From NCBI GenBank assembly GCA_016210245.1, contig JACQUR010000259.1, positions 1-10,856 on the forward strand: a DNA stretch of 10,856 nucleotides, read 5' to 3'. The position numbers and the translations under genes are program-made. Shown piece after piece: positions 1-6,271 of this stretch. This DNA is from Chloroflexota bacterium. GTDB taxonomy: Bacteria; Chloroflexota; UBA6077; JACQUR01. Under the pieces are notes generated by a model that was given only the letters and a program-made list of their open reading frames with translations, did not search any database and was not told where the DNA came from. Numbering within the stretch: position 1 is the stretch's first letter; every line of letters starts with the position of its first letter.

Positions 1-53
1 CGTGAGGGAGCGCGGACCCCGGGGTCCGCGCTCCCTCACGGTCGCGGCTCGGA
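1..53. repeat. Long palindrome, left copy, truncated by the window edge
   Basis: Positions 1-40 are a perfect inverted repeat centred between bases 20 and 21. The right arm continues with gtcgcggctcgga to position 53. The same structure occurs complete at 10719-10784, so about 13 bases of the left arm should lie just outside the window. Over the shared 53 bases the two copies differ at four positions (4, 16, 25, 37), which form two symmetric pairs, so pairing is preserved. The element lies downstream of the stop codon of the large minus-strand gene. It resembles REP-type palindromic units; as a hairpin it has no T-run, so it is not a classical intrinsic terminator. Confidence 0.85.
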
Positions 54-81
54 TACCACCCCTCACTTCACGGGTAACAGA

Positions 82-100
82 GCCCTGGCCCCTGGAGGGC
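82..100 (-). terminator. Weak terminator-like hairpin after the large gene
   Basis: Read on the minus strand, the bases directly after the TAA stop (101-103) form GCCCT, a 9-base loop and AGGGC, followed by TCTGTTACC. The stem is only five pairs and the T content after it is modest. It may act together with the much stronger palindrome at 1-53. Termination here is inferred from position only. Confidence 0.25.
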
Positions 101-3100
101 TTACGCGCCGAGGAGCGCCGCCAGGGCCTCCACCCAGCGGCCCAGAGGATCCGCGATAGGCCCCCTCGCCGACGTGCCCGGCGGCGCCGCTGGGGTGAAG
201 GTGGCCGTTGGCGCGGCCGTCGGCCCAGGCGGGATGGGCGTGGCAGTGGGAACGGGTGTTGGGGTCGGCAGGGGCGTGGCCGGGGGCATGAGCGTGGGAG
301 TGGGCAGCGGCGTGGCCGTCGAGATGGCCGTGGGCGGCGGGCTCGCCGGGGGGGACGGGCAGTTGGTGGTGGCGGGCAGTGCGGCCACCATGCGGAGGGT
401 GCAGAGGGAGTCCACACTGGTGATGCTGCCATTGCCATTCACATCTGCGTGGCGGTAGGTGAAGCCGGCCGGAAGTGAGCCGCTCTGGCCGTCCGGGTTG
501 GTGACCACCACATCTACCGCTGAGGTCAGCTTATCATCCGGACAAGCGGTGGTAGCCGGCAGCGCAGCGACCGCGCGCAGGATGCATAGGGCATCCAGGC
601 TCGTCACGCTGCCACTGCCGTTCACGTCGCCCAGCGCCCGGGTGTGGGCGGGCGTCCGGGCAGTCAGACTTGTGCCGCTCACGAATGTGGCCTCGGTCGC
701 TGCCCGCCCATCCAAGGTTGCCGCCGCACCACTCTGGAAGTTCGCCCCACTGATGGTGATCAGCGTCCCGCCCCTGCCCGGGCCGAAGCTCGGGCTCAGG
801 AAAGTAACAGTGGGCTCTCGGGCGACGATGACCGTCCCATGCATGACCAGCGTCGACACTTGGTTCGCCGCAGTATCTGCGAAGTCGGCGACTGTGACCG
901 TGAGCGGGCTGGAGGTGCCCCGGGTCCCGACGGCCTGGAAGGTCAGGCTGGCCAGGACCTGGGTTCCGGTCAGCCCGGTCAGCGAGGAGCCGACGACCCG
1001 CACCGTGCTCGTGGCAAATGATGTGTTGCATAACGACCCCACGCTGGAAGTGCAGGCGGCGATGCTAACCACCGGCTGGTCATAGCTCACGTCCACGGTC
1101 CAGGCGCCCAAGCTCGTGCCGCCAGGCAGGGTGGCCTGGAGGGCCACGGTGACCGTGCCGCTCGGGGCGACCGCGACAGCGGTCGGCTGGATGCAGACCC
1201 CGGCGCCGGCGGTGATGGTCGCGCACGATACTGGCGTGGCCGACGGGGTAACCGTTATCGTTGCGGTAGGGGATGGCGTGCTCGTTGCCGTCGCAATCGG
1301 AGTGTCGGTTGGCCTGGCGGTCGGCGTGGGCGTCAGGGTGGGGGTGGGCGCCGGCGTGCCGCCGAGCGAGACCTGGACCGTGAAGCTCCCGCCAGCGCCG
1401 TAGTGGCCGCCGAGCTGGAGGTAGTAGGTCTGGCCGGCGCTGGCGGCCACGCTCAGGCGCGAGGTCGGGGTGTAGAGGGCTTCGTCGTCGTTGCAGGCCA
1501 GCTCGCTCGAGCTCGCCAGCGACGTGCCGCTGTAGAGGGCCAGCACCGTGTCGAAGCCACTGCCAGCGGTGCTCGCGACCAGCGTGCCGGACGTTCCGGG
1601 GACCAGCCGGTACCACACCGTCTTGCCGATGGGCGCGCAGCTCGGGCTGGCCTCGCCGGCCTCCGTCGTCGCCGCCACGCTCGTGCCGCTGGCCGAGCCC
1701 GGCACGTCGAGCGCGCTGGCCGCGGCGAAGGGGTCGTTGGCGGGCGTGGCCTCCAGCGACACGCCCAGGGTGAAGCTCCCGCTGGCGCCGTACCAGCCGC
1801 CGAGCTGCAGATAGTAGGTCTGGCCGGCCGCCACGGCCAGGGTGAGGCGCGAGGTGCCGCTGCCACCCGACTCGTCGTCGCAGGCCAGCTCGCTCAGGCT
1901 GGCCAGCGACGAGCCGCTGTACACCGCCAGGACGGTGTCGAAGTCGCTGCCCAGGGTGCTCGCGGCCAGGATGCCTGATGCTCCGGGCACCAGCCGGTAC
2001 CATACGGTCTTCCCCACCTGATAGCCGCAGCTCGGGTTAGGCTCCCCGGCCTCCGTGGTTGCCAACCGCGTGGTGCCGCTGGCCGAGCCGGGCACGCTCA
2101 GCGCGCTCGCGGCGGCGAAGGTGTCGTTCGTCGTCGGTGGGTCGAGCGACACGGACAGCTCGAAGCTCCCGCCGTCGCCCTGGTAGCCGCCGAGCTGCAG
2201 AGAGTAGGTCTGCCCGGCCGTGACCGCCAGGGTGAGGCGCGAGGTGTCGCCCGGGCCGGACTGATCGTCGCAGGCGAGCTGGCCGAGCGTGGCCAGCGAC
2301 GCGCCGCTGTAGACGGCCAGCACGGTGTCGAAGCTGCTGCCCGCCGTGCTGGCGGTCAGGACCCCGGAGGTTCCAGGGGTCAGGCGATACCACACCGTCT
2401 TGCCGATCGACGCACAGGAGGGAGTGGGCTCCCCGTCCTCCGTGAACGCCCCGAGCGTCCCGCCGCTGGCCGTCCCGGGCACGCTGAGCGTGCTGGCCGA
2501 GGCGAAGCTGTCATTCGACGGTGGAGGGTCAAGCCAGGCGTTCAGTACGAAGCTCCCGGCCTCACTGTAGTAGCCGCCGAGCTGGAGATAGTAGGTCTGC
2601 CCGGCCCTGACCGCCCCGCTCAGGCGCGAGGTACCCCCGCCCCCAGACTCGTCGTCGCAGGCGAGCTGGGTCAAGGTCGCCAGCGACGAGCCGCTGTACA
2701 GGGCCAGGAGGGTATCGAACCCACTGCCCGCGGTGCTCGCGCTCAGCGTGCCGGTCGCCTCGGGGACCAGCCTGTACCAGACCGTCTTGCCGATCGGTCC
2801 GCAGGCAGGGCTGGGCTCCCCGGCTTCCAGGGTCGCCAACAGCGTGCTGCCGCTGGCCGAGCCCGGCACGCTCAGCACGCTGGCCGAGGCGAAGCTATCG
2901 TTCGACGGCGGCAGCTCGAGCCCTGCTTGCAGGGCAAAGCTCCCGCCGGCTCCGGCGTAGCCGCCGAGCTGGAGATAGTAGGTCTGCCCGGCGGTGACGG
3001 CCAGGCTCAGGCTCGAGGTCAGGCCAGGGCCCGAGTCGTCGTCGCAGGCCAACTGGATCAGGGTCGCCAGCGACGAGCCGCTGTACAGGGCCAGGACGGT

Positions 3101-5047
3101 GTCGAAGCCGCTGCCTGCCGTGGTCGCGCGGAGCACCCCGTTGCTCCCGGGCGCCAGTCGGTACCAGACCGTCCTGCTGATGGACGCACAGCTCGGGCTC
3201 AGCTCGCCCGCTTCCATGGTCGCCCACTGCGTGCTGCCGCTGGCCGAGCCTGGCACGCCCAGCGCGCTCGCCCCGGCGAAGTTGTCGTTGGACGGAACGC
3301 CGGGCGTGGGGGTGGGCGTGGCGTTGGGCGTCGGGCTGGGGGTAGGGGTGGGCCCGGCAACCGGGTCGTCGCGCTGGCGGCCGAACCAGACGAAGCGCGG
3401 CTCCACGTTGTCGCAGCTCGAGTACGGGCCGGGGCAGGAGCCCTGCAGGGTGTACGCCGTCCCGACCCAGGTGTTGCCGTTGCCCGAGGCTGCCCGGACA
3501 GTCAGGTAGTCGCCCCAGTTGTTCCCACCCGGGCCGTTGGTCCCCGTCCGCACCTTGAGCGGTTGCCAGGAGGTGGGGCTGAGGTCGTCGCGCACGAACA
3601 CGTAGGAGCTGGGATAGGCGGCGCCGCCGCCGTACGCCAGGCTCAGACCGAGATGGCCGCGCCCGTTCACCCCCAGCCCGGGGTAGGCCCAGGCAAACGC
3701 GCTGTTCCAGATGATCGGCTCGTCGATCGGAGCCATGCTGGTCCGATCGATCCGCACCACGTGGACGTAGGGATACGGGAAGATACCCAGGCCTCCCGTC
3801 CCCTGCGCGACGTCCCACATGAACCCCAACTCGCCCCCCGCCACCCAGCCTGCCTTGACCCGCGCGTCGTTGCGCCCACACATATTCGTGCCATCGGGCG
3901 TCATGCAGACCATGTAGTCGTCGACGAACGCAGCATGGGGCACGTCGGCAAAAGTGACCGAGCCGCCCTCGGGCCAGGCGTAGACGCGCAGCCGCGTGGT
4001 GGTCAGGTGCCTGGCCCAGTACGCGGTCGTCGTGGCGCCGGCGGCGGGAGTGAACGTGTCGCCCGAGTCGCCCACCGCGTAGTAGGCGTAGGGCAGCGGG
4101 CCGCCGGGGGTCGCCAGCGCGTCGAGCGGGAAACGGAAGATGACGCTGCCCACATAATAATCGTAGCTGTCGAAGACGTTGCTGGTGAGGTACAGGTAGT
4201 TCGATCCGAGCGCCAGGTGCGGGTAGTCCAGCCAGGTGCCCGAGCTGAAGCCCGCCTGCTGGGCGGTGACGTCCCAGTAGCTCCAGGTGTTGCTCGCCAG
4301 GCCAGCCTGGCCCCTGGCCACCGCGATCCGCAGGGTGTTGTTGCCCAGGCTGTCAGGGATGTACAGCATCTCCCAGATGGTCAGGTCGCGGCTGGGCTCG
4401 TAGAGCGCCACCTGGTCGCAGCAGAAGCCGCCGTAGTCCGCGGGGAAGCCTGCGAACGGACTGACGAAGCTGAAGCTCTGGCCGCCATCGGTCGACAGGG
4501 CGGCGTACCAGTTGGCCGTGTAGAAGATGGTGTTGCCGTTGGCGGCTACGCTCGGTTCGTGGACGGTCGACCTGTATCCCTGGGGCGCCCCGGTGCTCAG
4601 AGCGGTGTTGCGAAACGCGACCAGGTCGGTGGGGCTGGCCGCACTGGCACTGAGCTGGTCCCGCGGGGCAGGCTGGGTTTCGCGGAGCCCGGGCGGGCCG
4701 GACGAGCGCCTGGCCGTGGGGTCATCTGGAACACGATGGGTTCGCCGGTACGAGCGCTGGACGGCCGCGTCGAGCTTCTTGCGCTGATCGTCCGAGAGGC
4801 TGGGCAGACTGGCGGAGCGGGGGGGCAACTGCACGGTCCGGCCGTCGCGGACCTGGCCACTCCCCGCGCGCGCCGTTTCCTTCTCCAGGCGCGAGGCTGG
4901 CGCGGGGGTGGACGATGGCGCGGCCAGCGCTGGCGCCTGGGCCGCCGGGGCGGCCCCAACCGCCGTCGCGGTCGCCCAGACCAGTAGCCCGATGAGGAGA
5001 ACAACCACCCACAGGCTGGCCAGACGCGGCGTTCTCGAACCTGACAC
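101..5047 (-). CDS. Secreted multidomain protein: sialidase-like propeller, five PPC-like repeats, cohesin-, TIG- and dockerin-like modules
   Basis: This 1648-residue protein is probably exported and acts outside the cell. The chosen GTG start (5045-5047) has GGGAGG six bases upstream. An upstream ATG at 5131 overlaps the -35 box and is rejected. Residues 3-37 form a signal peptide (RTPR, then a hydrophobic core LWVVVLLIGLLVW, then AVGA-AP). Residues ~136-560 look like a beta-propeller of the sialidase/BNR type, with one Asp-box (STDGGQSF). A TP-rich linker (563-585) leads to five tandem ~129-residue domains (586-1229), each with NDxFA, TVWYRL, GFDTxLALYSG, LACDD and AGQTYYLQLGG motifs and two conserved cysteines; these resemble PPC domains. 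Then follow a TP linker, a cohesin-like domain (~1273-1408), an IPT/TIG domain (~1413-1532) split by a dockerin-like motif (1472-1503), a second dockerin-like motif (1534-1564) and a TP tail. No LPXTG or C-terminal membrane anchor is visible. Substrate and enzymatic activity are unknown; a binding/adhesion role is as likely as hydrolysis. Confidence 0.88.
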   Translation of the reverse strand: MSGSRTPRLASLWVVVLLIGLLVWATATAVGAAPAAQAPALAAPSSTPAPASRLEKETARAGSGQVRDGRTVQLPPRSASLPSLSDDQRKKLDAAVQRSYRRTHRVPDDPTARRSSGPPGLRETQPAPRDQLSASAASPTDLVAFRNTALSTGAPQGYRSTVHEPSVAANGNTIFYTANWYAALSTDGGQSFSFVSPFAGFPADYGGFCCDQVALYEPSRDLTIWEMLYIPDSLGNNTLRIAVARGQAGLASNTWSYWDVTAQQAGFSSGTWLDYPHLALGSNYLYLTSNVFDSYDYYVGSVIFRFPLDALATPGGPLPYAYYAVGDSGDTFTPAAGATTTAYWARHLTTTRLRVYAWPEGGSVTFADVPHAAFVDDYMVCMTPDGTNMCGRNDARVKAGWVAGGELGFMWDVAQGTGGLGIFPYPYVHVVRIDRTSMAPIDEPIIWNSAFAWAYPGLGVNGRGHLGLSLAYGGGAAYPSSYVFVRDDLSPTSWQPLKVRTGTNGPGGNNWGDYLTVRAASGNGNTWVGTAYTLQGSCPGPYSSCDNVEPRFVWFGRQRDDPVAGPTPTPSPTPNATPTPTPGVPSNDNFAGASALGVPGSASGSTQWATMEAGELSPSCASISRTVWYRLAPGSNGVLRATTAGSGFDTVLALYSGSSLATLIQLACDDDSGPGLTSSLSLAVTAGQTYYLQLGGYAGAGGSFALQAGLELPPSNDSFASASVLSVPGSASGSTLLATLEAGEPSPACGPIGKTVWYRLVPEATGTLSASTAGSGFDTLLALYSGSSLATLTQLACDDESGGGGTSRLSGAVRAGQTYYLQLGGYYSEAGSFVLNAWLDPPPSNDSFASASTLSVPGTASGGTLGAFTEDGEPTPSCASIGKTVWYRLTPGTSGVLTASTAGSSFDTVLAVYSGASLATLGQLACDDQSGPGDTSRLTLAVTAGQTYSLQLGGYQGDGGSFELSVSLDPPTTNDTFAAASALSVPGSASGTTRLATTEAGEPNPSCGYQVGKTVWYRLVPGASGILAASTLGSDFDTVLAVYSGSSLASLSELACDDESGGSGTSRLTLAVAAGQTYYLQLGGWYGASGSFTLGVSLEATPANDPFAAASALDVPGSASGTSVAATTEAGEASPSCAPIGKTVWYRLVPGTSGTLVASTAGSGFDTVLALYSGTSLASSSELACNDDEALYTPTSRLSVAASAGQTYYLQLGGHYGAGGSFTVQVSLGGTPAPTPTLTPTPTARPTDTPIATATSTPSPTATITVTPSATPVSCATITAGAGVCIQPTAVAVAPSGTVTVALQATLPGGTSLGAWTVDVSYDQPVVSIAACTSSVGSLCNTSFATSTVRVVGSSLTGLTGTQVLASLTFQAVGTRGTSSPLTVTVADFADTAANQVSTLVMHGTVIVAREPTVTFLSPSFGPGRGGTLITISGANFQSGAAATLDGRAATEATFVSGTSLTARTPAHTRALGDVNGSGSVTSLDALCILRAVAALPATTACPDDKLTSAVDVVVTNPDGQSGSLPAGFTYRHADVNGNGSITSVDSLCTLRMVAALPATTNCPSPPASPPPTAISTATPLPTPTLMPPATPLPTPTPVPTATPIPPGPTAAPTATFTPAAPPGTSARGPIADPLGRWVEALAALLGA
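356..448 (-). repeat. Dockerin-like motif 2, after the TIG domain
   Basis: The 31 encoded residues start ADVNGNGSITSVDSLCTLR and end in LPATTNCP. They are close in both protein and DNA sequence to the motif at 539-634. Classical type I dockerins have two such segments next to each other; here about 30 residues, mostly TIG strands, lie between them. A Thr/Pro-rich tail follows. Confidence 0.75.
539..634 (-). repeat. Dockerin-like motif 1, inside the TIG domain
   Basis: The 32 encoded residues start LGDVNGSGSVTSLDALCILR and end in LPATTACP. The DxNxSxSxxxxD spacing matches the calcium loop of type I dockerin segments, followed by a short helix. The motif interrupts a TIG domain: TARTPAHTRA comes before it, and the final TIG strands (VDVVVTNPDGQ to GFTYR) come after it. 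Confidence 0.75.
1358..3292 (-). repeat. Five in-frame tandem repeats of 387-390 bp (PPC-like domains)
   Basis: Unit starts (the codon before NDxF) lie at 3292, 2905, 2518, 2131 and 1741, giving spacings of 387, 387, 387 and 390 bases. The fourth unit has one extra codon (GYQVGK where others have xxIGK). Stretches of more than 30 identical bases are shared between units, for example around the QTYYLQLGGY segment of units 1 and 2, pointing to recent duplication or gene conversion. Each unit keeps two cysteines (in P-S/A-C and LACDD, or LACND in unit 5), probably a disulfide. Unit 5 is the most divergent in the LACND loop. Confidence 0.92.
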
Positions 5048-5050
5048 AGT

Positions 5051-5059
5051 CCACCTCCC
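5051..5059 (-). promoter_or_regulatory. Ribosome binding site that decides the GTG start of the large gene
   Basis: On the minus strand this reads GGGAGGTGG. Its GGAGG core sits six bases upstream of the GTG at 5047. The upstream in-frame ATG at 5131 has no comparable site. Confidence 0.8.
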
Positions 5060-5103
5060 GCAGCCAGAGCGATTGGGAGCGGATGAACACTCTGGATTGG
5101 ACC

Positions 5104-5131
5104 AGTGTACCCCGCTGTGGGCCGGTGTCAA
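5104..5131 (-). promoter_or_regulatory. Sigma70-type promoter for the large secreted protein
   Basis: On the minus strand a perfect -35 TTGACA (5126-5131) is followed by a 16-base spacer and a -10 TACACT (5104-5109). Transcription would start near 5097, leaving a leader of about 50 bases before the GTG. The preceding toxin-like gene ends at 5204, so the large gene probably has its own transcript. Confidence 0.7.
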
Positions 5132-5203
5132 GATACTGGGCGGTGTTCGGTGTGGCCCCGCGCAAGCCAGATGCCTGCGCTCCCAGGCCGCGCCAGCCCT
5201 CTC

Positions 5204-5737
5204 CTAGCGTGGCAGGCCTGGGCCTTGCACACAGGCGCTGAAGGCGGCGAAGACGGCGTCACGAACGGCCGGCCGAAGGTCGCAGGTGTGCGTGCGGTTG
5301 CGCAGACGCTTGATCGGGATGGCGGCAGCGTGAAAGAAGTCCAGGTACCCGCCCAGGGACAGCCCGCGTTCCTCCCAGGACGGCAGCCAGAAGAGATTCC
5401 GTCCCGAACGCCGCCGCTCCTTCTCGCTGTAGAGGGGCACCACCCAGATGTTGTCGCGGTGCCACTCGTCTTCCTCAACCTCACCAACGGCGAGGACCAC
5501 GATGGGACGAGGTTTGGCTCTGACGGCGACGAAGACGCCACGGTCACGGTCTTCCGTAGCTGCTGTGCGCCAGGCAGCGTCGAAGTCCGGGTGCGCTTGC
5601 AGCAGGTTGCCCCTCGTCGCGCTCAAGACCGGTAAGCCGGCTTCGTACTGGAAGACGATGGGAACGTGGAGAAACAACGCCCCCGGGGCTATCCTGGCCG
5701 CCGGGGGCAGGTACACAGGGTGCTCGTCGTGGCTCAC
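5204..5737 (-). CDS. PemK/MazF-like toxin, large variant
   Basis: The 177-residue product is probably the toxin of a type II toxin-antitoxin pair. Members of the PemK/MazF family are endoribonucleases. Family-like elements in order are: first strand GALFLHVPIVF (19-29), KPRPIVVLA (75-83, the K-x-RP-v-v-V-x signature), NIWVVPLYS (96-104, equivalent to the VaPiTs strand), and a final YLDFFHAAAIPIKRL (131-145, equivalent to the d-x-x-q-i-r-x-v-d-k-x-R-L end). Between the first strand and KPRP lie about 45 residues, far more than the usual short loop, and about 30 residues follow the core; MazF proteins are normally near 110 residues. It starts with GTG, and the sequence GTGA overlaps the upstream gene's stop codon by four bases, so translation is probably coupled. 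No signal peptide. The family call comes from motif reading only; a PemK-like fold without RNase activity remains possible. Confidence 0.65.
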   Translation of the reverse strand: MSHDEHPVYLPPAARIAPGALFLHVPIVFQYEAGLPVLSATRGNLLQAHPDFDAAWRTAATEDRDRGVFVAVRAKPRPIVVLAVGEVEEDEWHRDNIWVVPLYSEKERRRSGRNLFWLPSWEERGLSLGGYLDFFHAAAIPIKRLRNRTHTCDLRPAVRDAVFAAFSACVQGPGLPR

Positions 5738-6156
5738 CCCTCGCCCGCGGCCATGGCTTCCAGGTCAGCGAGGGAGACGGGGCGGAAACCTCCGTCCCAC
5801 GGCTCGGGCAGCTCCACCGTCGCATCTGGCGGTCCCAGGTGGCGCGAGAGCATGTCCTCCGGGATACGGGCAGCATACGCTTCCATCTTCCGCCCAATCC
5901 CAACCTCGCGGGCGCGTCGGGCCCAATAGCGGATGTGCTGGGGCACCTCCGGCCCCAACTCCTCGTCAGGCTCGGCGCGCTGCCGCACTATGTCGGGATC
6001 GACTCCCACCGTGGGCGCCACCTCCAGGATCTCCTCCAGCGCGAGCCGCGCCACCCGCCCCTGCCGCACCCGCTCACGGGGCAGGCGTCGGGAGAGGGTC
6101 GCGGCGGAGACTCCCAGGAGCGCCGCCGCCTCGGTCAGCGAATAGACGACTGCCAT
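5734..6156 (-). CDS. Helix-turn-helix antitoxin-like protein
   Basis: The 140-residue protein begins with an excisionase/MerR-type helix-turn-helix (YSLTEAAALLGVSAATLSRRL, residues 5-25) with basic residues after it (PRERVRQGR). An acidic, Pro-containing middle and C-terminal part (about 62-140) follows and could bind the partner. It lies directly upstream of, and overlaps by four bases, the PemK-like gene, which is the usual antitoxin-first order. The ATG at 6154-6156 is supported by GGGAGGA (6161-6167) five bases upstream. A -10-like TATGAT lies at 6174-6179 without a convincing -35, and would give a very short leader. The protein likely represses its own promoter; CAAC/GTTG repeats at 6191-6209 are candidate operator sites. 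It could also be a stand-alone regulator. Confidence 0.68.
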   Translation of the reverse strand: MAVVYSLTEAAALLGVSAATLSRRLPRERVRQGRVARLALEEILEVAPTVGVDPDIVRQRAEPDEELGPEVPQHIRYWARRAREVGIGRKMEAYAARIPEDMLSRHLGPPDATVELPEPWDGGFRPVSLADLEAMAAGEG

Positions 6157-6190
6157 GCGGTCCTCCCAGCCCTATCATACCGCATGCCTG

Positions 6191-6209
6191 CAACAGTTGA
6201 AAAAGTTGA
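6191..6209. promoter_or_regulatory. Candidate operator upstream of the HTH/PemK-like pair
   Basis: The stretch contains CAAC-a-GTTG (6191-6199), a small inverted repeat, and a direct repeat GTTGA at 6196-6200 and 6205-6209, one helical turn or slightly less apart. It is just upstream of the -10-like TATGAT of the HTH gene and unusually A-rich for this window. A role in repression is inferred from position. Confidence 0.3.
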
Positions 6210-6231
6210 CCTGTCACTGGAAGACCGCTCC

Positions 6232-6271
6232 CCGTGTCTCCGCGTCCCCGCGTCTCCCCGCCTCCGCGTCT
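6232..6271. repeat. Five-unit octamer tandem array abutting the MFS stop codon
   Basis: Five octamers run head to tail: CCGTGTCT, CCGCGTCC, CCGCGTCT, CCCCGCCT, CCGCGTCT. The last ends at 6271 and the stop codon of the MFS gene (TAG on the minus strand) occupies 6272-6274. In transcript sense the units read (A/G)GACGCGG. Nothing marks it as a terminator. Confidence 0.8.

Noticed and set aside
1..53. Intrinsic terminator for the large gene
   Set aside because: The hairpin is very stable but no T-run follows on the minus strand. The second copy lies in a different context, so a repeat element explains both better.
1358..3292. CRISPR-like or intergenic tandem repeats
   Set aside because: The 387-base units keep one reading frame and encode a conserved domain; the period is far too long for CRISPR.
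2927..4987. Long open frame of 686 codons on the plus strand
   Set aside because: It lies antisense to the large secreted protein. Its translation is low-complexity Arg/Gly/Ala/Val-rich sequence without domains, as expected from GC-rich coding DNA read on the opposite strand.
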